From Lachnospiraceae bacterium (GTDB taxonomy: Bacteria; Bacillota; Clostridia; Lachnospirales; Lachnospiraceae), in NCBI GenBank assembly GCA_015056815.1, contig SVFN01000003.1:96021-160020 (forward strand): a DNA stretch of 64,000 nt, read 5' to 3'. A model generated the notes under the pieces. The model did no database searches and was not told where the DNA came from. It saw only the letters and a list, made by a program, of their open reading frames with translations. A program made the position numbers and the translations under genes. This document shows positions 40,552-49,123 of the stretch, piece by piece (position 1 is the stretch's first letter; each line of letters begins with the position of its first letter).

Positions 40552-40696
40552 TGAAGCGTATGTCAACCGCCGGGGAGCGGTTGATGTAACTAAGTGTAAA
40601 ATAGTTACTCCATGTATTACATGGTAAAAGGGGGAAAAGGGATTTGGCGGGGAACCAAATCCTATATTAAACGTACCGCTTGGATACGGTTAATAT
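40523..40696 (-). ncRNA. structured 3'UTR / candidate 3'UTR-derived sRNA with repeated UCCCC loops
   Basis: Hairpins at 40525-40550, 40563-40584, 40605-40627, 40640-40662 and 40664-40696; three share loop UCCCCG on the minus strand. Confidence 0.5.
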
Positions 40697-40702
40697 CAAT
40701 TA

Positions 40703-40894
40703 TTAAATTCTCAAATCGATGGAACCACCGAGATTCGGGTGAACGGAACGCTCCATGTCAGCCGCATTGATCATCTCGACCATCTTCTCACCGCTTGCTC
40801 TGGAAACATCGAGAGATTTACTGAGCATTGCAATGCCTACGTCTGAATTTGTTTTGATAGCGGATAAATTCATTGATAAACCTGCAATATCCAT
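40703..40894 (-). CDS. yjfB: YjfB family protein (putative motility protein)
   Basis: MDIAGLSMNLSAIKTNSDVGIAMLSKSLDVSRASGEKMVEMI...NLGGSIDLRI; SD AGGAGG 8 nt upstream. Confidence 0.8.
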   Translation of the reverse strand: MDIAGLSMNLSAIKTNSDVGIAMLSKSLDVSRASGEKMVEMINAADMERSVHPNLGGSIDLRI

Positions 40895-40940
40895 ATCCGA
40901 CACCTCCTAAGCGGTACCTTTCGTGTTGTTAATGTCAATA

Positions 40941-40969
40941 TATCACATCTGAAAATAAAAATCAAGACT
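40941..40969 (-). promoter_or_regulatory. putative sigma-A-type promoter of yjfB
   Basis: Minus strand TTGATT-N17-TATATT upstream of the gene; exact bounds approximate. Confidence 0.45.
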
Positions 40970-41104
40970 AAAGTACTAAAAAAGTAAAAAAATATCGAAA
41001 AAAAGAATCCGGACAAAAAGTATCTGTAAAGGAACACGTAGGGTGTCTGTTTGCGATTGGCTAAAATGGATAAAATAAAAACAAGCAGAGCCTTTGAGGG
41101 GAGG

Positions 41105-41512
41105 ATGACGCGTGTGAAAAAAGAATTGTCGAAAGAACAGCGTGAGCAGATCATACGTCTGCGAAAGATCCGGGAAGAGATGCAGCTTTCGCAGGAGCAG
41201 TTTGCGGATCTTTTGGATATCAGCACTTCGGCATACAAAAAGATTGAAACATTTGAACGACAGATCTCTCTGATGGTGTTAAAGAAGATCAATCAGAAAC
41301 TTCATGCTTCTGTTGATTACATTTTATACGGGGAGAAAGAGGGACTCGATGCAACCTGGAAGGCAGTTTTAAACTGTAATGAACGTGACAAGATGATTTT
41401 ATTCCTGAGATTGTACCAGTATTTTGTCCATGTCAAGAATGAAAACTATCCTTTGCCGGAAGAAGAACAGGCTAATCTTGAAAAAATCTTCAGAATGGCG
41501 GACGATCTGTAG
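41105..41512 (+). CDS. XRE-family HTH transcriptional regulator
   Basis: LRKIREEMQLSQEQFADLLDISTSAYKKIETFERQISL. Confidence 0.85.
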   Translation: MTRVKKELSKEQREQIIRLRKIREEMQLSQEQFADLLDISTSAYKKIETFERQISLMVLKKINQKLHASVDYILYGEKEGLDATWKAVLNCNERDKMILFLRLYQYFVHVKNENYPLPEEEQANLEKIFRMADDL

Positions 41513-41531
41513 GATATACCGGAGTAAGTGT

Positions 41532-42299
41532 ATGGAATATAATGTTTTGATCGTGGAAAGCAATCAGACTTATGCAAAAATGATTGCAAAAACAATACAG
41601 ACACTTCCTATGGATATAGAGTGCTATTTATCGGCGGCTCTGGCTGATGCATATCAGGCCGCTCACAGCAGGAGAATTCACTTGTTTATTCTGGATGTCA
41701 TTCTGGATACCAGGAAATCCGGGGATGTTTCCGGACTGATTTTTGCAAAAAACATCAGGGAACATCACAGATATCAGTTTACACCGATCATTTTTATCAC
41801 CACTTTGGAAGATCCCAGATTATATACATACAGTCAGCTTCATTGCTATGACTATATTGAAAAGCCCTTTGATGAAGGCAGACTGAAGCAGGCAGTGCAG
41901 GGGGCACTTCAGATGCCGTCGGTGCCTGACGATGAAAAGTGTGTTTATTTTCGAAAGGACGGGATCATCTATTCGAAACATCCCAAAGAAATCGTATGGA
42001 TAGAGATCAGCCGGAAACAGCTTCAGGTACATTGCGTGGATGAAAAACTGGAAGTAGCCTACAAACCATCGGAGGAGATCCTTCAGGAACTGGATTCGGA
42101 TTCTTTTTTCCGCTGCAGCCGGTTTGCGATCGTGAACCGGAATTTTATCAGGCAGATTGATTTTACCAATCGATATATCAGGCTTCGTCATTATGAAAAA
42201 CCGGTTGAAATAGGAAGCAGTATGAAAAAGAGGGTCAGACAGGAGCTTACAAAAGAGGACACTGTATATAGTAACAAAATGAGCAAAAAGAAATCATAG
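41532..42299 (+). CDS. LytTR-family response regulator
   Basis: Receiver domain (VLIVESNQ, LFILDVILD) and LytTR domain (IVWIEISRKQLQVHC...FFRCSRFAIVNRNFIRQID). Confidence 0.88.
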   Translation: MEYNVLIVESNQTYAKMIAKTIQTLPMDIECYLSAALADAYQAAHSRRIHLFILDVILDTRKSGDVSGLIFAKNIREHHRYQFTPIIFITTLEDPRLYTYSQLHCYDYIEKPFDEGRLKQAVQGALQMPSVPDDEKCVYFRKDGIIYSKHPKEIVWIEISRKQLQVHCVDEKLEVAYKPSEEILQELDSDSFFRCSRFAIVNRNFIRQIDFTNRYIRLRHYEKPVEIGSSMKKRVRQELTKEDTVYSNKMSKKKS

Positions 42300-42307
42300 A
42301 TGAAATA

Positions 42308-42395
42308 GGGCTGTCTTAGTACGGTACAGATCAAAGCAGAGGTTTCGGGCAGGAAACGGGCAAAGAAGTATCGCAGCGAAAAGACAGCCCTTTTT
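42308..42395 (+). terminator. terminator-like hairpin with unusually long loop
   Basis: GGGCTGTCTT (42308-42317) / AAGACAGCCC (42381-42390) + TTTTT. Confidence 0.5.
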
Positions 42396-42791
42396 GTGGA
42401 AAAAGAAGGTGCCCTTTTGCCCGGACAGACGGCATATGCTTGCAAAAAAACGAGAAGATCTGCGAAAAGCATGATGGGAAAGCCGCACTGCACGATAGAG
42501 TATATTGCAAAAATTTGCAAAAACAGGAAAACAAACTTCAACTGTGACCGGGGACAGATAAAGCATGGAAAAGACAAAAGAAATGGAGAAAAACAGCGCT
42601 TTGATGTCAGAATTATCTGTTTTAATGCGCAAAAAATCAGCTTCCTTTTACAGCGTATATAATGCAAGGTGCAGAAAACACCGGCTTAGTCATTATTGGG
42701 ATAACCCGGAAAGAGACCGGTCCCTGTTTTTCGCATATGGCAGCCGGGACTGAATAATAACAGCCGGGATTTTAGTTAGTGGATTTTTTTC

Positions 42792-42820
42792 TTGCATTTT
42801 ATTCAAAGAGTTTGTATAAT
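42792..42820 (+). promoter_or_regulatory. strong sigma-A-type promoter TTGCAT-N17-TATAAT
   Basis: Direct reading; drives the structured RNA candidate. Confidence 0.75.
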
Positions 42821-42825
42821 AAGGT

Positions 42826-43078
42826 TCGTATGGAAAGAGATAAGTATGGATACGGGTTTCCATGCAAATATTTATGGCAGTTTTTGCTGCATTATTGATG
42901 GAGTTAGCAGCTCAAATTTTATAAGTTGGTCACTTATAACCGGTGTCATTGATACATCAACTTGTGAAACGGTCAATAAGAGTATTAAAAGTGAAATATT
43001 TGCTATATAGACTCGTGAACCTTATCTGCAGATAATTGTGCGTACAAGGGTAAAGATGTGTGGACATCTTTACTTTTT
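42826..43078 (+). ncRNA. candidate structured ncRNA (~200 nt plus terminator); class unresolved (6S RNA or raiA-type worth testing)
   Basis: Nested long-range helices ATAAGGTTC/GAACCTTAT (42819-42827/43017-43025), GCAAATATTT/AAATATTTGC, ATTGAT/GTCAAT; perfect promoter; terminator GTAAAGATGT-GTGG-ACATCTTTAC-TTTTTTT. Confidence 0.5.
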
Positions 43079-43080
43079 TT
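43050..43080 (+). terminator. rho-independent terminator
   Basis: GTAAAGATGT gtgg ACATCTTTAC TTTTTTT. Confidence 0.85.
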
Positions 43081-43234
43081 ATTTGCGCGGTAAGTCAGTC
43101 AAAAGCATGTCCTGTCTGTATGGATATGTTTTGGCAGATAACGCGTCAATCGGGCAGAGGGGTGTCTTCCCCGGACCCGGTTATGATCTGTCGAGAGTCA
43201 AAGGACATAAGTTCAGGAACTGGAGGAAGGTAGC

Positions 43235-44692
43235 ATGAATCAGGACAAAGCGCCAATCTATGAGGCATTAGAGAGCTTTCGGCGAATGAGGGTGGTTCCC
43301 TTTGATGTACCGGGCCATAAACACGGAAGAGGAAATCCGGAGCTTGTGAAGCTGTTAGGGGAAAAGTGCGTAGGGATTGATGTGAATTCCATGAAACCGC
43401 TTGATAATCTCTGCCATCCGGTTTCTGTCATAAGAGAAGCAGAAGAACTGGCAGCGGAAGCTTTTCATGCCGAGCATGCATTTTTAATGGTAGGTGGAAC
43501 GACGTCTGCGGTGCAGGCGATGGTACTGTCCTGCTGCAAAAAGAATGACAAGATCATTCTGCCGCGTAACGTGCACAGAAGTGTGATCAATGCGCTGGTT
43601 TTGTGCGGTGCTATCCCGGTTTATGTGAATCCGGATACGGATGTCAGTCTGGGAATTTCCCTGGGAATGAAGGTGTCACAGGTTGAGCAGGCGATCCGGC
43701 AGAATCCGGATGCGGTGGCTGTTCTTGTCAACAATCCCACTTATTATGGTATCTGTTCCGACCTGTGTACGATCGTAAAGCTGGCACATGAGCATGGGAT
43801 GAAGGTGCTGGCCGACGAAGCACATGGGACGCATTTCTACTTTGGAGAGAATATGCCGGTATCCGCTATGGATGCCGGAGCGGATATGGCAAGTGTCAGC
43901 ATGCACAAATCCGGTGGAAGTCTGACACAAAGTTCCTTCCTTTTGTGTGGGAAGGATATGCATGAGGGACATGTACGGCAGATCATCAATCTGACACAGA
44001 CCACCAGCGGGTCTTATCTGCTTTTGTCCAGTCTGGATATTTCCCGCCGGAATCTGGCACTCAGAGGAAAAGAGAGCTTTGCAAGAGTAGCAGAGCTTGC
44101 TGACTATGCGAGAGATGAGATCAATAAGATCGGGGGGTATTATGCATTCTCGAAAGAATTGATCAATGGAAACAGCATTTTTGATTTTGACCGGACAAAA
44201 CTTTCAGTACATACACTGGAGATCGGGCTTGCGGGGATAGAGGTGTATGATATTCTGCGCGATGAATATGATATCCAGATCGAGTTTGGGGATATCGGGA
44301 ATATCCTTGCGTACCTTTCCATCGGTGACCGTCGTCAGGAAGTGGAGCGGCTGGTAAGTGCGCTGGCGGATCTGAAAAGATGTTATCAGAAGGACAAAAC
44401 GGGCATGCTGACGCAGGAATATGTGGAGCCGCATGTGGTAACGAGCCCGCAGGAATCTTTCTATGCAGAGAAAGAGGCGGTCCCGATCAGGGAGAGCGAA
44501 GGAAGGGTCTGCAGTGAGTTTGTGATGTGCTATCCGCCCGGGATTCCGATCCTGGCGCCCGGAGAGATGATCAGCAAAGAGATTATAGAATATATTCTGT
44601 ATGCGAAGGAAAAGGGTTGCTCCATGACCGGACCGGAAGACGGCAGGATCGAGAATCTGAATGTGCTAAAGCATATCAAAACAGGACATTGA
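43235..44692 (+). CDS. Orn/Lys/Arg decarboxylase family protein
   Basis: FDVPGHKHGRGNPEL, DEAHGTHFYFGENMP, SMHKSGGSLTQSS. Confidence 0.93.
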   Translation: MNQDKAPIYEALESFRRMRVVPFDVPGHKHGRGNPELVKLLGEKCVGIDVNSMKPLDNLCHPVSVIREAEELAAEAFHAEHAFLMVGGTTSAVQAMVLSCCKKNDKIILPRNVHRSVINALVLCGAIPVYVNPDTDVSLGISLGMKVSQVEQAIRQNPDAVAVLVNNPTYYGICSDLCTIVKLAHEHGMKVLADEAHGTHFYFGENMPVSAMDAGADMASVSMHKSGGSLTQSSFLLCGKDMHEGHVRQIINLTQTTSGSYLLLSSLDISRRNLALRGKESFARVAELADYARDEINKIGGYYAFSKELINGNSIFDFDRTKLSVHTLEIGLAGIEVYDILRDEYDIQIEFGDIGNILAYLSIGDRRQEVERLVSALADLKRCYQKDKTGMLTQEYVEPHVVTSPQESFYAEKEAVPIRESEGRVCSEFVMCYPPGIPILAPGEMISKEIIEYILYAKEKGCSMTGPEDGRIENLNVLKHIKTGH

Positions 44693-44807
44693 CGGCTGTT
44701 TTCGAGAAGCCCCTCATCAAACCGAAAAAGAAGTCAGGGTCCTATAAAAACGGAGCTTAAAACGGGGCATTTTCGGGGAAAAGCAGAGTGAATACAGGAG
44801 GCGCAAG

Positions 44808-45557
44808 ATGCTTGAATTAAAGAATATTTCCTTTCAGGTAAGTGAGGAGGGACAGGATAAAGAAATCCTGAATGACGTTTCACTTACCCTGCCGGATCAC
44901 AAACTGATCGTGATCACAGGACCAAACGGAGGCGGGAAGTCCACGCTCGCACGCGTGATCGCGGGGATAGAGAAACCTACATCCGGAAAGATTTATATGA
45001 ACGGGACAGACATTACGGATCTTTCTATAACAGAAAGAGCCAGAATGGGAATCGGATTTGCATTCCAGCAGCCGGTACGCTTTAAGGGAATTCAGGTATT
45101 TGACCTGATCCGTTTAGCGACCGGGGAGGAGATTTCCATGACAGAAGCCTGTAAGTATCTGTCAGCGGTTGGTCTATGTGCGAGAGACTATATCGACCGC
45201 GAAGTAAACAGCAGTCTGTCAGGCGGAGAGCTAAAGAGGATTGAGATCGCAACAGTGCTTGCCAAGGGCTCTGCCATTTCTGTATTTGATGAGCCGGAAG
45301 CAGGGATCGATCTGTGGAGCTTTAATAATCTGATTCAGGTTTTCGAGGATATGCGTAAAAACATTGAAAAGAGTTCGATCCTGATCATCTCGCATCAGGA
45401 GAGGATTTTGAATATTGCGGATGAGATCGTGGTTCTGCGGGATGGAAAGCTGATCAGGCAGGGGACAAGGGAAGAGGTGCTCCCGGCACTGATCGGTACG
45501 ACGGACGCGATCAAAGGTTGTGTGAAAATACAGGCGGGAGGAGAGGAAACATGTTAG
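44808..45557 (+). CDS. sufC: SufC-like Fe-S assembly ATPase
   Basis: GPNGGGKSTLARVIAG, NSSLSGGELKRIEIATVLA, FDEPEAGIDLWSF. Confidence 0.88.
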   Translation: MLELKNISFQVSEEGQDKEILNDVSLTLPDHKLIVITGPNGGGKSTLARVIAGIEKPTSGKIYMNGTDITDLSITERARMGIGFAFQQPVRFKGIQVFDLIRLATGEEISMTEACKYLSAVGLCARDYIDREVNSSLSGGELKRIEIATVLAKGSAISVFDEPEAGIDLWSFNNLIQVFEDMRKNIEKSSILIISHQERILNIADEIVVLRDGKLIRQGTREEVLPALIGTTDAIKGCVKIQAGGEETC

Positions 45558-46477
45558 AGCTGGATGAGATCCAAAAAAGATTGCTGGCAGAAGTCGCTGA
45601 TCTTCATAAAGTGCCTGAGGGCGCTTATAATATCCGTTCCAATTCCAGATCGGCAGGCAGGGCTTCAACGGCGAATATCGAGATCATTTCCAAGGAGGAC
45701 GGATCGGGACTGGATATCAGGATTAAACCGGACACCAGAAATGAGAGTGTGCATATTCCGGTGGTGCTGTCCCAAAGCGGACTGACCGAGCAGGTATACA
45801 ATGATTTTTATATCGGTGATAACGCGGATGTGACCATCGTCGCAGGCTGCGGGATCGATAACTGCGGGACACAGGATTCCGAGCATGACGGGATTCACCG
45901 CTTTTATGTAGGCAAAAATGCATCCATCCGTTATGTGGAGAAGCATTATGGTTCCGGGGACGGTACAGGCAAGCGTATCCTCAATCCCGTGACGGAAGTT
46001 TATCTGGATGAGGGAAGCTATATGCAGATGGAGATGGTGCAGATCAAGGGAGTGGATGATACCGAACGGGCCACTAAGGCAGAGTTGAAAGCGGGCGCAA
46101 AGCTGATCGTGCGGGAACGTCTGATGACGCACGGCAGACAGAGAGCCCTCAGTACCTACACCGTCAGTCTGGACGGAGAGGGCGCCAGCGCGGATATCGT
46201 TTCCAGAGGCGTGGCAAGAGATGATTCCTTCCAGCGTCTGGATGCAAGGATTGTGGGAAATGCAGCCTGTTCCGGTCATACGGAATGTGATTCCATCATC
46301 ATGGACAGAGGCAGGATCCTGGCAGTTCCGGCACTGGAGGCCAATCATGTGGATGCGGCACTCGTTCATGAGGCAGCCATCGGCAAGATTGCCGGTGATC
46401 AGATCATCAAGATGATGACACTGGGACTGACTGAAGCGGAAGCCGAGGAGCAGATCATTAACGGGTTCCTGAAATAA
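45551..46477 (+). CDS. SufB/SufD-like Fe-S scaffold protein
   Basis: SufBD-type beta-helix pattern, EHDGIHRFYVGKNASIRYVEKHYG, HEAAIGKIAGDQIIKMMTLGLTEAEAEEQIINGF. Confidence 0.88.
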   Translation: MLELDEIQKRLLAEVADLHKVPEGAYNIRSNSRSAGRASTANIEIISKEDGSGLDIRIKPDTRNESVHIPVVLSQSGLTEQVYNDFYIGDNADVTIVAGCGIDNCGTQDSEHDGIHRFYVGKNASIRYVEKHYGSGDGTGKRILNPVTEVYLDEGSYMQMEMVQIKGVDDTERATKAELKAGAKLIVRERLMTHGRQRALSTYTVSLDGEGASADIVSRGVARDDSFQRLDARIVGNAACSGHTECDSIIMDRGRILAVPALEANHVDAALVHEAAIGKIAGDQIIKMMTLGLTEAEAEEQIINGFLK

Positions 46478-46586
46478 TGCATAATGATTCGGCAAAGAGC
46501 GGTTTTTTTATCAAAATGATTTATAAAAATTGATTTTAATTCTTGACGTAGCGGCACATGTGTGTTAAAGTGTATATAATTTCATA

Positions 46587-46992
46587 AAACACATGAAAAT
46601 CAGTGAGCAAAAGTAGTACTATAGACGGATGCATGACAGAGAGTCATCGGTGGTGAGAGATGATATGATATGTTTATAGGAATGGATTTGTGAGATGCAG
46701 GGTGAATTCAGTAGCCTGTGCCGCTGCCTCAGCGTTAACGGAGGAGGATATCGGACGAGAGTCCTGTATCTGCAATGAGTGTATGATTGGTGGCAGACAT
46801 TTCCGATTAGGAAATGTTTTTTTTGTACGATGCGGTCGTCAATACCGGGTTTGCATGAGCACACATCTGACGGCAGCGTGATGATCGGACAGGATCCTGT
46901 GTTGTGAGTACAGATGCCCCGATGATACAAAAACAGGGTGGCACCACGTTTATACGTCCCTTACCGTTTTGGCGGTAAGGGATTTTTTATTG
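46587..46992 (+). promoter_or_regulatory. T-box riboswitch leader, tRNA-Trp specificity inferred
   Basis: Stem I conserved elements (AGAGAG...GGTGGTGAGAG), specifier-loop TGG at 46683-46685 (ggaaTGGatt), T-box AGGGTGGCACCACG at 46935-46948, terminator 46957-46988; upstream of trpE. Confidence 0.88.
46797..46824 (+). terminator. internal terminator-like hairpin inside the T-box leader
   Basis: ACATTTCC gatta GGAAATGT TTTTTTT. Confidence 0.6.
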
Positions 46993-47075
46993 GTAACCGG
47001 AAACAATATCCGAAAAGGAGGAAAGAGAAGCGTTTCGGATACAGGACTTAAACGGAATGAAAAAAGGAGAAACCT

Positions 47076-48485
47076 ATGAAACGAAAACTGAGAGCTTATA
47101 AGAAAACAGTGAGTCTGGTTAACGAGAAAGCGATCGCCATGTTTGAAGGGATCGCAAAAGGGCATAAAAGTTTTTTGCTGGAAAGCTATGATAAGAATAA
47201 CGGACGTTACTCCTTTTTCGGGATCGATCCCGAGGAGATGATCTCATCAAGAGGAAACAGTCTGGTGATCACATACCGGGACGGACACGAGGAGGTTTAC
47301 GAGGGAAATCCGCTGGAGAGACTGAAAGAATATTACAGCGAATTTGAAGTCACAAAAGATGACGGAGAGCTTGCAATGATCGGTGGACTGGTCGGAAGCC
47401 TCGGATATGATTTCATCCGTTACAGCGAGGTCCTTCCGGATGAAAATCCCGATGAGATCGGGATCGAGACGATCCAGCTCATGCTGACGAAGGAGTTTAT
47501 CGCCATCGATCATGTGGCGGAGACCATGAGCGCGGTGGTTCTGGACGAAGATACGCCGCAGGGGAGACAAAGCGGGGAACAAAAGGCCGCCGGACTCGTG
47601 AATCTTGTGAGAGAGAGCATGAAGGAAAGCGGGAAGCGATTTGTTCATGACGGGAAGATCCTCAACAAGACAGACAGTATAGAGGCGTACAGCGACAAGG
47701 TAGAAAAGATCAAACATTATATTAAAGAAGGTCATATTTTCCAGACGGTTTTATCTCAGAGATGGACCATCGAGACGAAGCAGGACGGCCTGGAACTGTA
47801 TAAAGAGCTTCGCGATCTGAATCCCTCTCCGTATCTTTACTATTTTAATTTCGGAGAGTTTGAGATCATCGGCTCCAGTCCGGAAATGCTGGTAAAGCAG
47901 GAGGGTGACAAGGTTTATACCTGCCCGATCGCGGGAACCAGACCGAGAGGAAAGGATGCCGAGGAGGATCAGCTTCTTAAGGATGATCTTTTACAGGATG
48001 AAAAGGAAAGGGCTGAGCATGTCATGCTGGTGGATCTGGCACGAAACGACATGGGCAGGATCGCACAGTTTGGTACCGTGAAGGTGACACAGTTTATGGA
48101 GGTGCAGAACTATTCCCACGTGATGCATATTGTATCTTTGGTGGAAGGAAGAAAACGGGGAGAATATCATCCGCTGGATCTGGTGGCCTCCTTTCTCCCG
48201 GCGGGGACATTGAGCGGGGCACCGAAGATCCGCGCAATGGAGATCATCGATGAACTCGAAACCGTAAGAAGAGGCCTCTACGGCGGAGCGACAGGATATT
48301 TACAGTTTAACGGAAATATGGACTTTTGCATCACGATCCGCACCATGATCAAAAAACAGGATAAGGTTTACTTGCAGGCAGGGGCGGGGATTGTGGCAGA
48401 CTCTGTGGGAGAAAAGGAATATGCGGAGTGCTGCAACAAAGTCATGGCCTTGGCAAAAACACTGATCGAGGAGGAAAACTTATGA
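47076..48485 (+). CDS. trpE: anthranilate synthase component I
   Basis: CPIAGTRPRGKDAEED, ERAEHVMLVDLARNDMGR, AGTLSGAPKIRAMEII. Confidence 0.97.
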   Translation: MKRKLRAYKKTVSLVNEKAIAMFEGIAKGHKSFLLESYDKNNGRYSFFGIDPEEMISSRGNSLVITYRDGHEEVYEGNPLERLKEYYSEFEVTKDDGELAMIGGLVGSLGYDFIRYSEVLPDENPDEIGIETIQLMLTKEFIAIDHVAETMSAVVLDEDTPQGRQSGEQKAAGLVNLVRESMKESGKRFVHDGKILNKTDSIEAYSDKVEKIKHYIKEGHIFQTVLSQRWTIETKQDGLELYKELRDLNPSPYLYYFNFGEFEIIGSSPEMLVKQEGDKVYTCPIAGTRPRGKDAEEDQLLKDDLLQDEKERAEHVMLVDLARNDMGRIAQFGTVKVTQFMEVQNYSHVMHIVSLVEGRKRGEYHPLDLVASFLPAGTLSGAPKIRAMEIIDELETVRRGLYGGATGYLQFNGNMDFCITIRTMIKKQDKVYLQAGAGIVADSVGEKEYAECCNKVMALAKTLIEEENL

Positions 48486-49051
48486 TCTTACTGATTGATA
48501 ATTACGATTCGTTTACTTATAACCTGTATCAGTATTTCGGAACGTTTACGAATGATATCCGTGTGGTGCGGAACGATAAGATCACCATTGACGAAATAAA
48601 ACAGTTGAATCCGGATAAGATTGTTCTTTCGCCGGGACCGAAAAGTCCGAAAGAAGCCGGGATCTGTATGGAGGTGGTCAGATATTTTACCGGGAAAAAG
48701 CCTATCCTTGGGATCTGCCTGGGGCATCAGTGCATCGGCGAGGCTCTGGGAGGAACAGTCAGCTATGCCAAAGCCATTTTTCATGGAAAACAAAGCAGGA
48801 TCAGTCATGATGGAAGCAGTATTTTTCATGGGATCGATTCACCGATCAAGGTAGCACGCTATCATTCCCTTGCGGTGCAGGCAGAGGATCTGCCGGATTG
48901 CTTAAGGGTGCTGGCAGAGACGGAGGACGGTGAGATCATGGCGATCCGCCATAAGGAATTTCCGGTCGTCGGTCTGCAGTTTCATCCGGAATCCATTTAT
49001 ACGGAGCATGGCAAACGACTGATCGAAAACTTTGTAAATGATGTGATCTGA
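48482..49051 (+). CDS. trpG: anthranilate synthase component II (glutamine amidotransferase only)
   Basis: MILLIDNYDSFTYNL, LSPGPKSPKEAG, LGICLGHQCIGEALGG, QFHPESI; length matches the amidotransferase domain alone. Confidence 0.96.
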   Translation: MILLIDNYDSFTYNLYQYFGTFTNDIRVVRNDKITIDEIKQLNPDKIVLSPGPKSPKEAGICMEVVRYFTGKKPILGICLGHQCIGEALGGTVSYAKAIFHGKQSRISHDGSSIFHGIDSPIKVARYHSLAVQAEDLPDCLRVLAETEDGEIMAIRHKEFPVVGLQFHPESIYTEHGKRLIENFVNDVI

Positions 49052-49123
49052 TAAACGAAAAGAAAGTGTTAAAAATGATGTCGGATGACAAGAAACGAAG
49101 AAGAAAAGAGCAGGAGAATTTTT

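Noticed and set aside
42792-43010. 72-aa ORF possibly encoding an AgrD-like or small secreted peptide near a LytTR regulator
   Set aside because: Lies inside the structured RNA candidate, no SD, no AgrD-type processing motifs.
43038-43238. 66-aa ORF upstream of the decarboxylase
   Set aside because: Overlaps the terminator and a leader; no coding-like features.
46690-46881. 63-aa ORF within the trp leader as a possible leader peptide
   Set aside because: T-box features explain the region; no Trp-rich stretch and no SD.
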